Positions 18,352 to 28,164 of a DNA stretch of 64,000 bases are shown piece after piece. The DNA is from Clostridium tagluense. Its GTDB lineage: Bacteria; Bacillota; Clostridia; Clostridiales; Clostridiaceae. Both the position numbers and the translations under genes were made by a program. Numbering within the stretch: position 1 is the stretch's first letter; the number at the start of each line of letters is the position of its first letter. Location: positions 140,395 to 204,394 of the forward strand of contig NZ_BHYK01000007.1 in NCBI RefSeq assembly GCF_003865095.1. Direction: 5' to 3'. The notes beneath the pieces were generated by a model, which did not search any database, was not told the DNA's origin, and saw nothing but the letters and a program-made list of their open reading frames with translations.

Positions 18352-18672
18352 ATGAGTTTTTTATTTAAAGACAAAAAAAACAATGATGGAGTAGAAAAAG
18401 TTGGATTTGAAGAAATTTTAAGTGAGGATAGAATGATTAGAAGGGAAAAAAGATTTAGAATATTAAATACAGTAATTATATATAATTCAGAAGAAGATTA
18501 TTATGAATCCTTGGCTACCTGTGTTAATGAAAATAATGTAATAGAAACTATAAGTATAGAAGCATTTGATATACAGGAAAATGTTATAGAGCTTAAAGGT
18601 GCATATGTTGATTATGAAGAGTATGAAGAAGACTCAGAGGTAAAATGCAGTGGAAAAATATATTATTTGTAA
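18352..18672 (+). CDS. Conserved small protein, paralogue of 29773-30093 (106 aa)
   Basis: The start is ATG 18352 behind AAAGGGAG; the upstream TTG frame runs through the leader hairpin. The product begins MSFLFKDKKNNDGVEKV and has RRE, LNTVIIYNSEEDYYESLATC and YVDYEEYEEDSEVKCSGKIYY. It is acidic, beta-rich and without membrane segments. A second gene at 29773 has the same length and is similar throughout. The family is not recognised. Confidence 0.75.
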   Translation: MSFLFKDKKNNDGVEKVGFEEILSEDRMIRREKRFRILNTVIIYNSEEDYYESLATCVNENNVIETISIEAFDIQENVIELKGAYVDYEEYEEDSEVKCSGKIYYL

Positions 18673-18739
18673 ATTTATTATGATTATCAATTATAAGGTG
18701 TGAGAATTATTTCTAATTGCTAATTAATAGGTAAGTATT

Positions 18740-18775
18740 AAGGATAGGGGGTTAGCTCCTATCCTTTATTTTAAT
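18740..18775 (+). terminator. Terminator after the 18352 gene
   Basis: AAGGATAGG pairs with CCTATCCTT; TATTTTAAT follows. Confidence 0.7.
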
Positions 18776-18797
18776 CACATTTTTTTATACAACTTCT

Positions 18798-19127
18798 ATT
18801 TTATTTAGGTCATCTAACCTTATACAAAACAGCATTACTCATAATCCAGAGGGGTGTAATATATCAGTTAAAATATCTCTGCAATCTAACAATCAGCTGA
18901 GCATTGAAATTGCTGATGATGGCGTGGGTTTATCTGCCCAGGAGCTGATAAAAATACAAGCAAAAAAACATTATATAATGGGGGACAATCCTTTAACTCA
19001 GAAACACGGTATGGGTCTCCTGATTGTACGACAAATTGTTGAATTACACGGAGGCAAGGTTACGATTAGATCAAAGCCTAACAATGGGTTTTGCACTAAG
19101 GTTATATTTGGAATAGAGGTTGCATAA
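18798..19127 (+). pseudogene. C-terminal fragment of a sensor histidine kinase
   Basis: The sequence encodes only the ATPase domain: the N box (NLIQNSITHNPEG), the G1 box (IADDGVGLS), the G2 box (HGMGLLIVRQIVELHGG) and the final GKVTIRSKPNNGF. There is no start codon with a ribosome site and no dimerisation or sensor part. The reading frame is open from about 18798. It is the remains of a deleted two-component kinase. An internal start at GTG 18924 would give only 67 residues lacking the N box. Confidence 0.75.
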
Positions 19128-19210
19128 TGGCCTAATTAGTAAAAGATGCTAAGTAACTGTTGAAATGACCAATATGGAGAATGAATCTTGAAAACCAAAT
19201 ATTATATATA

Positions 19211-19239
19211 TTGACAGTATATGTATTATATTATATACT
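19211..19239 (+). promoter_or_regulatory. Promoter of mntP
   Basis: TTGACA, 17-base spacer, TATACT, ending about 10 bases upstream of the riboswitch. Confidence 0.75.
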
Positions 19240-19248
19240 TATTAATAA

Positions 19249-19374
19249 GATAGGGGAGTAGTTAACACAAAAAAGATTGTGCAATAAAGTCAACATACTG
19301 ATAAGATTTATCTGGCTTTATTTTAAATAACGAGACTTATCTGCAGAGAAAGACTGCAGATAAGTCTTTTTTTG
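19249..19374 (+). ncRNA. yybP-ykoY manganese riboswitch
   Basis: The sequence shows the conserved AGGGGAGTAG at its 5' side, AAAGTCAACATACTGATAAG in the middle with the GGCTTTAT partner strand, and ACGAGACTT at the 3' side. These match the yybP-ykoY class, which binds Mn2+. The 3' side overlaps a terminator stem (AGACTTATCTGCAG / CTGCAGATAAGTCT with seven T, 19333-19374), as in transcription-off/on switches. The gene controlled is the Mn exporter mntP, which fits. Confidence 0.9.
19333..19374 (+). terminator. Expression-platform terminator of the Mn riboswitch
   Basis: A 14-bp perfect stem followed by T7. Its left strand begins in the riboswitch 3' strand (GAGACTT), so metal binding should disfavour it. 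Confidence 0.85.
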
Positions 19375-19405
19375 TAACTAAAATTTAGATAAAGGGGAAT
19401 AAATC

Positions 19406-19999
19406 ATGAGTTTACTTGAATTGTTTGTTATTGCAATTGGTTTATCAATGGATGCATTTTCAGTAGCTATTTGTAAAGGATTATCCATGAAGAGGATTAG
19501 TATTAGGAAAGCAGGAATTGTAAGTTTATATTTTGGAACATTTCAATCAGGTATGCCCTTGATTGGCTATTATTTAGGAATACAGTTTCAAGATAAAATT
19601 ACATTTATTGACCATTGGATAGCATTTATACTGCTTGGATTTATCGGTATAAAAATGATTGTAGATTCGAGAAAAAGTAAATGTCAGATTGCAGTTGAAT
19701 CTTTGACTGATGAGGATAGGGATGATTCCCTTGATTTTAAAAATATGTCTGTTTTAGCAATTGCAACAAGTATTGATGCTTTAGCGGTAGGTATAACCTT
19801 TGCCTTTCTTAAAGTAAATATTGCTTTAGCAGTTTCCTTTATTGGAATTGTTACTTTTACATTGTCAATGATCGGTGTAAGGATAGGAAATGTATTTGGT
19901 GCAGTATATAAATCAAAAGCAGAATTTGGAGGTGGGCTCATTTTAATAATTATGGGAACTAAACTTTTGCTTAATCATTTAGGATTGATCAATTTTTAG
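19406..19999 (+). CDS. mntP: Manganese efflux pump MntP
   Basis: The product is 197 residues with six membrane segments. Family motifs are present twice: [15 protein letters not shown] near residue 13 and [15 protein letters not shown] near residue 117, with the conserved aspartates. MntP exports Mn2+ to prevent toxicity. It lies directly behind a Mn-sensing riboswitch. Confidence 0.95.
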   Translation: MSLLELFVIAIGLSMDAFSVAICKGLSMKRISIRKAGIVSLYFGTFQSGMPLIGYYLGIQFQDKITFIDHWIAFILLGFIGIKMIVDSRKSKCQIAVESLTDEDRDDSLDFKNMSVLAIATSIDALAVGITFAFLKVNIALAVSFIGIVTFTLSMIGVRIGNVFGAVYKSKAEFGGGLILIIMGTKLLLNHLGLINF

Positions 20000-20385
20000 G
20001 GATAAGAATCGTAAGAAAATATTATGAAATCTGAAGATATTTTTATCAAATATGAGGATTAAAGTATCTGTTAATGTCTACTAGTATGTATCTAAAGTTT
20101 AAAATATTATCACCAAACAATTGATTTTCATTTATAATATCCTTAAAATTTCTTTTTTCTTAATACATCTCTCCATAATTATACCATATACTTAATATTT
20201 CTAAAAAATATAGTAATAATTCTAAAAAAAACATAACCTAAACATATTATAATATAAATAAGAATGATAATCAATATCAATTGATGCGAGGAGAGATGAA
20301 ATTAAATGAAAGGGTTAAAGGAGATAAAAAGATTAAAGTTAATGTAAATATTGGTAAATAATAAAGAAAGTTTTGGAGGATACAT
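20000..20385. other. Intergenic region upstream of chemoreceptor
   Basis: The region has no gene above background. It carries a -10 box (TATAAT 20248-20253) and a Fur-like box. A 21-codon frame (20296-20361, MKLNERVKGDKKIKVN...) follows GAGGAGAG and could be a leader peptide, but support is weak. Confidence 0.4.
20265..20279 (+). promoter_or_regulatory. Fur-like box upstream of chemoreceptor
   Basis: TGATAATCAATATCA differs at one position from the 7-1-7 Fur consensus TGATAATCATTATCA. It lies just downstream of TATAAT (20248-20253), so a bound repressor would cover the transcription start. Confidence 0.6.
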
Positions 20386-22374
20386 ATGAAAAAGAGTTTA
20401 AAAACTAAATTAGGTTTAATGTTTTTTATATTTATATCAATTCCCCTTATTGCTTCAGGTGTCTTTTCTTGTATTAAGACTTCAAATTCAATGCAAGAAT
20501 TAACAGAAGGATCCTTAAAGCAGATTGCTGAAAGAACAGTGGAAAGCATCAGTTTGGCTGTAGAATCAGTAAATGATTATATTAGAGCTTTAAGTTTAGA
20601 TGAAGACTTTGCTAATATAGCCCTTGGAGACGATAAACTTCATTCTAGTGGCGTGGAATATTTAGCTAAACTTCAAAAGGAAAATAATGATACAATAGAA
20701 AATTTATTTATTACAGATATTAATGCTAAAGGTGTTATTAGCAATGATAATGAAGATTATGATTTTTCAGATCGTGATTATGTTAAGCAGGCTTTAAAAG
20801 GATCTAGAGCTCAAAGTGGAGTTTTTAAGTCTAAAAAATCAGGTGGAACTATTATTGCAATTGCCTATCCTTTAATGCTTGATAATAAAGTAGTTGGAGC
20901 TATAGTTGCAACTATTAAATTTGAAAAATTTTACAAGCATGTTGCTGAGATAAAAATAGGTCAAAGTGGATATGCATATATGATTGATAAAAGTGGATTA
21001 TTTGTATATCATCCTGAAAATGAAAAAGTGCTTAAAGAAAATTTAGTAGATACAAATAATGCTGAGTTAAAGGCGCTAGTAAATAAAATGAAGGCTGGTG
21101 AAGCTGGAGAGGGTTATTATAAATATGAAGGAAAACGTAAATTTATAAGGTTTACTCCAGTGGAAAATTGGGTAGTGGTAGTAACAGCTAATTATGATGA
21201 TTATATGGCGCCAGTTGTAGCTATAAAGAAAAATATAATAGCAATAGCGCTAATATCATTATTTATTGCAATGCTTTTATCATATTTTTTCACAACAAAA
21301 AAAATAATAGAGCCTATTAAGATTTTACAAAAATTAATGGTAAAAGCTGGTGAGGGTGATTTAACAGTTAGAGCTGAAATAACTACTAAGGATGAAATTC
21401 AAACCTTAGGGGAATGTTTCAATCTAATGATTAAAGATCAATCAGATATAATAAGTAGCGTTAGAAGTGGTGCGAAGGAACTGGCAGCAGCTTCTGAGGA
21501 AATATCTGCATCGACTGAAGAAATAACTTCATCAACTGAACAAATTGCTGAGAATATACAAAACGTTGCCTTTAATGCAGAGAATCAAAATAATTCAATA
21601 ATAGAAACATCAGAAGTTTTAGTTCAACTTTCAAGCTTAGTTCAAATAGCTGAGAACAAAGCTCTTATTGCTAAAAACAATTCTCAGGATACTGTGAGTG
21701 CTGCAAAGCAAGGAAGAACTAAAGTTAAAGAAACTGTTGAAGCTATTGAAAATATTAATAAAACATCAATGGAAACAGAAGTTATATTAAAGGTGTTAAA
21801 TGAATTATCAAAACAAGTTAGTGGAATTATAAACACAATTAATGATATTTCCTCTCAAACTAATTTGTTAGCTTTAAATGCGGCTATTGAAGCTGCAAGG
21901 GCTGGAGAGCATGGAAAAGGATTTACAGTAGTAGCAGATGAAGTTCGAAAACTATCAGAACAAACAAATACTAGAGCAAATGAAATATCTTCATTGATAA
22001 ATGAAATGGTGGTTCAAATAGATAGAGCTGTAGATTCAATGCATTTTGGTAAAGAGGCAGTAGAACATGGAGCTTTTGTAGCTAAGGAAACAGATGAAAC
22101 TTTTGTTAGTATTATAAATGCAATTGAGCAAATATCAAAAGATATTAATAAAATAGCAGATATTAAAAAGGATGAAGTTGCAAGTTCTGAGCAAATAGTA
22201 AAACTCATAGATTCCGTTGCAACTATTACTGAAATAACAGCTACAAGTAGTGAAGAAGTTGCGGCATCGGCGCAGGAGCAAATTTCAGTAATTGAAAACC
22301 TAGCTTCAAGTTCTGAACAGACTAGTGCTATGGCTAATAATTTAAATAGTCTTGTAGCAAAATTTATGATTTAA
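20386..22374 (+). CDS. Methyl-accepting chemotaxis protein, dCache sensor
   Basis: The product is 662 residues. It has a membrane segment at residues 10-31, a periplasmic-type dCache domain (about 35-278, with [13 protein letters not shown] and [17 protein letters not shown]), a second membrane segment at 281-303, HAMP to about 357, and a long cytoplasmic coiled coil with the signalling tip [20 protein letters not shown] near residue 500. dCache receptors often sense amino acids or other small ligands. The Fur-like box upstream hints at iron control. It is intact. Confidence 0.93.
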   Translation: MKKSLKTKLGLMFFIFISIPLIASGVFSCIKTSNSMQELTEGSLKQIAERTVESISLAVESVNDYIRALSLDEDFANIALGDDKLHSSGVEYLAKLQKENNDTIENLFITDINAKGVISNDNEDYDFSDRDYVKQALKGSRAQSGVFKSKKSGGTIIAIAYPLMLDNKVVGAIVATIKFEKFYKHVAEIKIGQSGYAYMIDKSGLFVYHPENEKVLKENLVDTNNAELKALVNKMKAGEAGEGYYKYEGKRKFIRFTPVENWVVVVTANYDDYMAPVVAIKKNIIAIALISLFIAMLLSYFFTTKKIIEPIKILQKLMVKAGEGDLTVRAEITTKDEIQTLGECFNLMIKDQSDIISSVRSGAKELAAASEEISASTEEITSSTEQIAENIQNVAFNAENQNNSIIETSEVLVQLSSLVQIAENKALIAKNNSQDTVSAAKQGRTKVKETVEAIENINKTSMETEVILKVLNELSKQVSGIINTINDISSQTNLLALNAAIEAARAGEHGKGFTVVADEVRKLSEQTNTRANEISSLINEMVVQIDRAVDSMHFGKEAVEHGAFVAKETDETFVSIINAIEQISKDINKIADIKKDEVASSEQIVKLIDSVATITEITATSSEEVAASAQEQISVIENLASSSEQTSAMANNLNSLVAKFMI

Positions 22375-22483
22375 TAAGGCATAGTATACTTGGCTTGCAA
22401 GGGTTTTATTCTACTGTAGTATAGTGATACCGGGAGATTTTATTAATAGAAGTTTTAACTGTCTAGTATAGAGGTGAAAGACT

Positions 22484-23059
22484 ATGGAATATAAAGATAT
22501 AAGCAAAGAAAGGCTTATAGAAATAATAGAGGCAAAGGATAAGATTATACAAGAATTGCAAAGCCTGAAAACTGAATTGCAGTATCAAGCATATATGGAT
22601 TCTGTTACTGGAGTATTAAACAGAAGAGCAGGTTTGGAAATTTTAGATGCAACCATTTATGATGCAGCCAGACAAGGAGAAAATTTTATAATATGTTTTT
22701 TTGATATTGATAATTTTAAAAAAATAAATGATACTTTTGGTCATAGTGAGGGGGATAAGATTCTAACAGAAACCAGTAATATTCTCAGAGCGAATATTAG
22801 AAAAACGGACACTGTATTTAGAATAGGTGGTGACGAATTTGTAATTATTTTTCCAAACACAACATTAGAGGTTGCAAAGACTATTTGTTCAAGAATATGT
22901 ATGAAGATTGATGAATTGAAGCAAGAGGATAAGAGTAATCATATGTTGGGTCTAAGTTATGGTTTTTCTGAATATAATTCCAAGAATAAAATATCAGCCG
23001 GTGAATTAATAAGAGAGGCAGATGAAGGGATGTATGTTAGTAAGAGGTTGAAAAAGTAA
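22484..23059 (+). CDS. Diguanylate cyclase (GGDEF domain)
   Basis: The product is 191 residues. A short N-terminal coiled coil (residues 5-32) leads into a GGDEF domain: DSVTGVLNRRAGLEIL, FFDIDNFKKINDTFGH, and RIGGDEFVIIF near residue 115. The inhibitory site RKTD lies five residues before GGDEF. It makes cyclic di-GMP in the cytosol, with feedback inhibition predicted. It has no sensory domain. It lies about 110 bases after the chemoreceptor and may be co-transcribed. Confidence 0.92.
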   Translation: MEYKDISKERLIEIIEAKDKIIQELQSLKTELQYQAYMDSVTGVLNRRAGLEILDATIYDAARQGENFIICFFDIDNFKKINDTFGHSEGDKILTETSNILRANIRKTDTVFRIGGDEFVIIFPNTTLEVAKTICSRICMKIDELKQEDKSNHMLGLSYGFSEYNSKNKISAGELIREADEGMYVSKRLKK

Positions 23060-23218
23060 GATTTTTATATGGTATAAAGCAGTCTTCTTTTTTCTAAGGT
23101 TGACATTCCATTCTGAAGCTGTTTTTCTGAATTTTGATGATCATTAATTGAGTACCTTTTGAAGGTGTTTGTAGTTAATATTGTTTATATATAAATTGTT
23201 TTAAAATTCACAACATTC

Positions 23219-23247
23219 TTGACAATGAATATATATCATGTTAAAAT
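23219..23247 (+). promoter_or_regulatory. Promoter of the clostripain-like gene
   Basis: TTGACA (23219-23224), 17-base spacer, TAAAAT (23242-23247). Confidence 0.75.
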
Positions 23248-23284
23248 TTCCACAAACAGTAAATGGAAAAGGGGGATTAATTTA

Positions 23285-24871
23285 ATGATTAGTAAAAAAA
23301 TCACAGCGATTACAATTTGTGCGTTTTTAACCACCACATTATTTGGCTATATTCCAGTAAAGGCATTGGATAAGGTATCGAAAAATAACATAAAAGGAAG
23401 CAATATACAAGGGGTGCAGGTAGCTAAAACAGAGGCAAAGGCTCCAAACAAGAAACTGACAGTGATGGTTTATAGCGACGCAGATAATAATTTAGAGCAA
23501 GGCCTACTTGAGGATATAGAGGAAATGAAGGTTGGATATGTAGATAATTCAGACTTAAATGTGATTGCTTTGGTGGATAGAACACCAGATTATTCAGATG
23601 ATGAAACTGTACTTGGAGAAAATTTTTCGGATGCGAGGATGTATAAAATTGAAAATAATAAAGTGGTAAGAATTGAAGGCGGAAAAAATTTTCCTGAGAT
23701 AACAAAAACTAGTGAGTATGAAGCAAATATGGGGGATGCACAAACCCTTAAGAAATTTATAGATTCCTGCAAAGCAAATTATCCAGCAGATAAATATGCA
23801 CTTATTATGTCTAATCATGGTGGTGGAGTAAGAAAGGATAAGTCATTACAAGAGCCTAAAAATCCAAAAGCAGTATGTTGGGATGATACAAATGATGAGG
23901 ACTGTTTATATACTGGAGAAATATCAGATGTACTGACCAATGATGAATCAGTGAATGTACTAGCATATGATGCTTGTTTAATGGGTGCTTGTGAAATAGC
24001 ATATCAATATAGACCTGGCAATGGTGGGTTCCAAGCAAATGTTATGGTAGCGTCTGCACCAATAGTTTGGGGCGAAGGATTTAAGTATGATAATATATTT
24101 AAACGTCTAAAAGCTGATGGTGGAAAAACTTCAGAGACAGATTTAACGTTAAAAGGAAAAGAACAAAATTTTGATCCTTCTACAGTTACAGATTTGCAAT
24201 TGGGCGCTCTAATGGTAGAAGAACAAAGAGATGCTGCTGAGTCTGCAAAAGAAAATAGTCAAGTTTTAAGCTGTTTTGATCTTTCAAAAATAGAAGTTTT
24301 AAAGAATTCTGTTGATAAAATGGCTATAAGTTTATGGGAAGAAAATAAAAAAGCAGATATAGAGAGACTTAGGGGAACTGAAAAAAAGACAACGCTTCTT
24401 CATTATTTTGATGAAAATGATAAAAGAGAGTGGCTATCCTATCCTTACTTCGACTTATATGACTTGTGTAGAACAATAAGTACAGACAGTGCTTTTAGTA
24501 CTCCTATTAAAAAATTAGCCACAACTGTAATGCAAAATGTGGATGACGTAGTAGTTTATTCTTATGGTGGGAAAAAATTTAAAGGATTTACAGAAGGAAA
24601 AACGGGGTTAAGTATTTTCTTGCCAGATGGAAATAAAGTGTACAGAGATGTAACTGCAAATACAAGCTATTCAGAGTGGAAGGGACAAAGATGGTACAAT
24701 TCTATAGATACAGCCATACTTCAACCAGATTATTTATATGGTAAATTAAATTGGTGCAAAGATGGACAAACTCCTAAAATAAATGATATTGGAAATTGGT
24801 TTGAAATGCTTGATTGTTGGTTCGATAGTAGCAACGGTGACAATGGCGGAGATAACGGATACCAATGGTAA
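23285..24871 (+). CDS. Clostripain-family (C11) secreted cysteine peptidase
   Basis: The product is 528 residues from ATG 23285 behind AAAGGGGG; an ORF start at 23219 lies inside the promoter. It has a signal peptide (MISKKITAITICAFLTTTL, cleavage after VKA near residue 27). The C11 catalytic pair is present: His in LIMSNHGGGV near residue 176 and Cys in AYDACLMGACEIAY near residue 229. Clostripain cleaves after arginine. The C-terminus ends in a short Gly/Asp/Asn stretch. Whether it self-processes like clostripain cannot be told. Confidence 0.9.
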   Translation: MISKKITAITICAFLTTTLFGYIPVKALDKVSKNNIKGSNIQGVQVAKTEAKAPNKKLTVMVYSDADNNLEQGLLEDIEEMKVGYVDNSDLNVIALVDRTPDYSDDETVLGENFSDARMYKIENNKVVRIEGGKNFPEITKTSEYEANMGDAQTLKKFIDSCKANYPADKYALIMSNHGGGVRKDKSLQEPKNPKAVCWDDTNDEDCLYTGEISDVLTNDESVNVLAYDACLMGACEIAYQYRPGNGGFQANVMVASAPIVWGEGFKYDNIFKRLKADGGKTSETDLTLKGKEQNFDPSTVTDLQLGALMVEEQRDAAESAKENSQVLSCFDLSKIEVLKNSVDKMAISLWEENKKADIERLRGTEKKTTLLHYFDENDKREWLSYPYFDLYDLCRTISTDSAFSTPIKKLATTVMQNVDDVVVYSYGGKKFKGFTEGKTGLSIFLPDGNKVYRDVTANTSYSEWKGQRWYNSIDTAILQPDYLYGKLNWCKDGQTPKINDIGNWFEMLDCWFDSSNGDNGGDNGYQW

Positions 24872-24891
24872 AAATTTAAATTACTTATTTT

Positions 24892-24947
24892 ATGTAAGCT
24901 TTTGTACTAGCTTAAAAAGGATAATACAGAAGCTTACATTTTGTTTA
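24892..24947 (+). terminator. Terminator after the peptidase gene
   Basis: ATGTAAGCTT pairs with AAGCTTACAT and is followed by TTTGTTTAT. The loop is long (28 bases). Confidence 0.6.
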
Positions 24948-26642
24948 TGGGGTCTCGTCATGATGTTGTATAGCGTCTCTTACTAATTTTTCTGAATTCT
25001 CATCAGGGTGTGTAACAACTGTACTCTCTGCAATCTTATCACGTGCATTAGTTGGTTCATGTTTAGGAGTAACAACGGTACTCACTGGAGCCTGATCACG
25101 TGCATTAATTGGTTCATGTTTAGGAGTAACAACTGCACCCACTGGAGCCTTATCACATACATTAGTTGGTTCATGTTTAGGAGTAACAACTGCACTCACT
25201 GGAACCTTATCATATACATTAGTTGGTTCATGTTTAGGAGTAACAACTGCACTCACTGGGACCTTATCACATACATTAGTTGGTTCATGTTTAGGAGTAA
25301 CAACGGTACTCACTGGAGCCTGATCACATACATTAATTGGTTCATGTTTAGGAGTAACAACGGTACTCACTGGAACCTGATCACATACATTAATTGGTTC
25401 ATGTTTAGGGGTAACAAATGTACTCACTGGAACCTGATCACATACATTAGTTGGTTCATGTTTAGGAGTAACAACGGCACTTACTGTAGCCTGGTAAATT
25501 GCATTAGTTGGTTCATGTTTAGGAGTAACAACTGTACCAACTGCAACCCGATCACGTGAATTCCTTGTTTTATGTTTAGGAGTAACAACGGTACTCACTG
25601 TAGCCTGGTAAATTGCATTAGTTGGCTCATGTTTAGGAGTAACAACTGCACTTACTGCAGCCTGGTAACTTGCATTGCTTGGTTCATGTTTAGGAGTAAC
25701 AAATGTACTTACTGGAACCTGGTAACTTGCATTGCTTGGTTCATCTTTAGGAGTAACAACTGTACTCACTGGAACTTGGTAACTTGCATTAGTTGGTTCA
25801 TGTTTAGGAGTAACAAATGCACTCACTGCAACCTGGTCACGTGCATTAGTCAGTTCATGCTTAGGAATAACAAAGGTACTTACTGCAATCTGATTACGTG
25901 CATTAATTGGTTTATATTTAGGAGTAGCAACGGTACTCATTGCAACCTGACCACTTATATTTGTTGGATTATGTTTATGCGTAATAATTGTATTCACTGC
26001 AACTTGAATATTTACAGCTTCTTGTTTAGGCGGAATAACTGTATTCATTGTAGATTGAGCGATTACATTTGTTATTTCTTGTTTAGGAGTAATAACCGCA
26101 CTGGCAATATCTGTACTTTTTAGATTTTTATAATAAGCGTAGACTGGAGAGTAATCCTTGATTTTATTAGCATATAAATTCAAACTAGTCAATTTAGTCA
26201 ATCCTTCTAAAGAGTCGATGTTGCTAATTTTATTAAAAGATAAGTCTAAATTCGTTAATTTAGTCAATCCTTCTAAAGGTTTAATGTTACTGATTTGGTT
26301 ATTGCTTAAACTTAAAGAAGACAAATTAATAAAATTTTCTAGCCCTGAAAGATTAGTAATATGTTTGTCTTTAGTATTTTTCAAACTTGTTATTTTATTA
26401 ACATACCCTAGTAATATATCGCCAGTAGGGCATTGTAGTTCCTCTCTTATTGTCTTTTCTAAATTTTTATCTGGGAATGTAATAATTGTACTTTCTGTAA
26501 TCTGTTCACTTACAGATTTTTGTCGGGTGGCGTTATTTAAAAACGCACTTCCAAAAGAATTACAACCAACAATATTAATACTAAATAAAATAATAATTAA
26601 AATAGTTAACCTTTTAAATTTTATATAAGAAACGTTCCTCAT
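24945..26642 (-). CDS. Lipoprotein with leucine-rich repeats and 19-residue tandem repeats
   Basis: The product is 565 residues. A lipoprotein signal has lipobox IVGC (Cys27). An internalin-like cap (ITFPDKNLEKTIREEL) and about three LRR units (NLSGLENFINLSSLSLSNNQ onwards) occupy residues 55-165. From about residue 175 to 545 there are about 17 well-kept copies of a 19-residue unit of type VPVSTVVTPKHEPTNVCDQ, with degenerate copies at the N-terminal side. The last 30 residues (ESTVVTHPDENSEKLVRDAI) resemble the LRR cap again and then stop. This suggests loss of a second LRR block. It is surface-exposed and probably adhesive. Confidence 0.85.
   Translation of the reverse strand: MRNVSYIKFKRLTILIIILFSINIVGCNSFGSAFLNNATRQKSVSEQITESTIITFPDKNLEKTIREELQCPTGDILLGYVNKITSLKNTKDKHITNLSGLENFINLSSLSLSNNQISNIKPLEGLTKLTNLDLSFNKISNIDSLEGLTKLTSLNLYANKIKDYSPVYAYYKNLKSTDIASAVITPKQEITNVIAQSTMNTVIPPKQEAVNIQVAVNTIITHKHNPTNISGQVAMSTVATPKYKPINARNQIAVSTFVIPKHELTNARDQVAVSAFVTPKHEPTNASYQVPVSTVVTPKDEPSNASYQVPVSTFVTPKHEPSNASYQAAVSAVVTPKHEPTNAIYQATVSTVVTPKHKTRNSRDRVAVGTVVTPKHEPTNAIYQATVSAVVTPKHEPTNVCDQVPVSTFVTPKHEPINVCDQVPVSTVVTPKHEPINVCDQAPVSTVVTPKHEPTNVCDKVPVSAVVTPKHEPTNVYDKVPVSAVVTPKHEPTNVCDKAPVGAVVTPKHEPINARDQAPVSTVVTPKHEPTNARDKIAESTVVTHPDENSEKLVRDAIQHHDETP
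24990..26100 (-). repeat. 57-bp tandem repeat array inside the LRR lipoprotein gene
   Basis: About 17 direct copies of a 57-base unit, in frame with the gene. On the plus strand the core reads TTGGTTCATGTTTAGGAGTA. Central copies are closest to each other and the edge copies most diverged, as expected for unequal exchange. Confidence 0.9.
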
Positions 26643-26706
26643 GTTCTTAATCCCCCATTTGTAATAGTGTCTGCAATGGTTTTAGTGGTTTAGTTCTATA
26701 GGAATA

Positions 26707-28164
26707 TTACAAATAAATATCTGAAAGTTCAACTTGTATACTTTCATCTCCATTTTTCATTTTGCTACCATATAAGGTATTTTCATGAAGTACCTTTCCA
26801 GAAGGAAGTATAACTGTAAACTTACTTCCTTTCCCGAATTCACTTTTAGCATATACACGACCACCATGTAATTCTACAATCGACTTAACTAAATTAAGGC
26901 CAATACCTGTACCTTCAGCATTTCTTGATAGTGATTTGTCTACCTGTTTAAATCTATCAAATATCGTAACCAAGTTCTCTTCTTCAATGCCAATACCATT
27001 ATCTTTGACTGATATTTCAACAAATTCATTCTTATCCTTAACATCTACAAAAATTTTACCCCCTTTATCTGAAAACTTTATCGCATTTGATATAAGATTT
27101 AATACTATTCTCTCTATCTTCTCTGGGTCACATGCAATAATTTTTTCTTCTATATCTGTATCAAAAATAATATGTAAGCCTTTGCTGCCAGTAAAATTAC
27201 TTGTAGACAGAACTATTTCTTCTACAACTTGGACTATATTGTTATTTGATAAGTTCAATTTAAAGAATCCTGCCTGGATTTTTGATGAATCAACTATATT
27301 ATTTATAAGTTTGGATAACCTATAGGAATTTAGTTTCATTGAGTCAAGGTATTTACTAATTGTTTCCCGGCGATCGTCTAGTGAACCATTATAGCAATAC
27401 ATTTGAACTAACTGTACTGCCGAGGAAATTACATTTAATGGTGTTTTAAGTTCATGTGAAATATTTGCAGTAAACTCTTCCTGTGAAACAAGTAATTTTT
27501 GTAGCTCATTGTTCATTTCATTTTTTTTCTTAACTTCTTCATAGGTATAATTCCATATATATCTAATAAACATAAGGTTAACCAAAGTAAGTACACTGCC
27601 TAAAAAAAACAACAGGTATTTCTGAAATTTCTGAGCATTTGCAACTTTGTTAAGTGAACTATTTACTTCTAAATCAATTTTATTTATTAATACATTATCA
27701 CAATCCCTAAACTTATCAACTAAATTTTTACCGTGCTCTAGGTTCAATTTTGCCTCATTTGATTTGCCACTATCGACTAAAGCTATTTGCTCTTTAAAAA
27801 ACATTTGAATACAGTTCACCTGTTCATTAAGTTGATTAGTAATTTTAACGCCTAATGCCGTATCCTTTAAAGTATAAAGGGAATTATAATATCCCCATAA
27901 TTGTTTATTTCCTAAATAATAGGGTTCTAAAAATTTTTTGTCTTCTGAAATAATATAAGCCCTAATACCTGTTTCTTCATTAATTACTGCTGTTAAAATT
28001 TCTGTTGAAAATGTTTTTGCTGGGAGTATTTTTTTTATAATAAAATCACATTCTTTACTTACTTTATTCATACTATAAATACTAAATAATATTATAATTA
28101 ATGATAAACAAGCAATTGAAAAGTATCCTAATACCATAGTTCGTCTACTTCTACTCTTAACCAT
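26707..28164 (-). CDS. Membrane sensor histidine kinase with CHASE3-like sensor
   Basis: The product is about 485 residues from ATG 28164, which has GGAG nine bases upstream; an upstream TTG (28203) extends the frame without a better site. Two membrane segments (about residues 12-35 and 185-205) flank an extracellular helical domain with NEETGIRAYIISEDKKFLEPY, typical of CHASE3. Then come HisKA (ISHELKTPLNVISSAV near residue 240) and HATPase_c (N box NLISNAIKFSDKGG, G1 DNGIGIEEEN, G2 AEGTGIGLNLVKS). No response regulator gene is adjacent, so it is an orphan kinase. Confidence 0.9.
   Translation of the reverse strand: MVKSRSRRTMVLGYFSIACLSLIIILFSIYSMNKVSKECDFIIKKILPAKTFSTEILTAVINEETGIRAYIISEDKKFLEPYYLGNKQLWGYYNSLYTLKDTALGVKITNQLNEQVNCIQMFFKEQIALVDSGKSNEAKLNLEHGKNLVDKFRDCDNVLINKIDLEVNSSLNKVANAQKFQKYLLFFLGSVLTLVNLMFIRYIWNYTYEEVKKKNEMNNELQKLLVSQEEFTANISHELKTPLNVISSAVQLVQMYCYNGSLDDRRETISKYLDSMKLNSYRLSKLINNIVDSSKIQAGFFKLNLSNNNIVQVVEEIVLSTSNFTGSKGLHIIFDTDIEEKIIACDPEKIERIVLNLISNAIKFSDKGGKIFVDVKDKNEFVEISVKDNGIGIEEENLVTIFDRFKQVDKSLSRNAEGTGIGLNLVKSIVELHGGRVYAKSEFGKGSKFTVILPSGKVLHENTLYGSKMKNGDESIQVELSDIYL

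Noticed and set aside
22375..22483. Cyclic di-GMP riboswitch between chemoreceptor and cyclase
   Set aside because: The conserved GEMM core sequence was not found in this interval.
24990..26100. CRISPR array
   Set aside because: The 57-bp units are direct tandem copies without spacers, are in frame with a protein, and no cas gene is near.
25008..26628. Plus-strand frames opposite the LRR lipoprotein, with repeats of WFMFRSNN type
   Set aside because: They are the antisense reading of the 57-bp repeats. There are no ribosome sites, and the minus-strand frame has a signal peptide, lipobox and LRRs.
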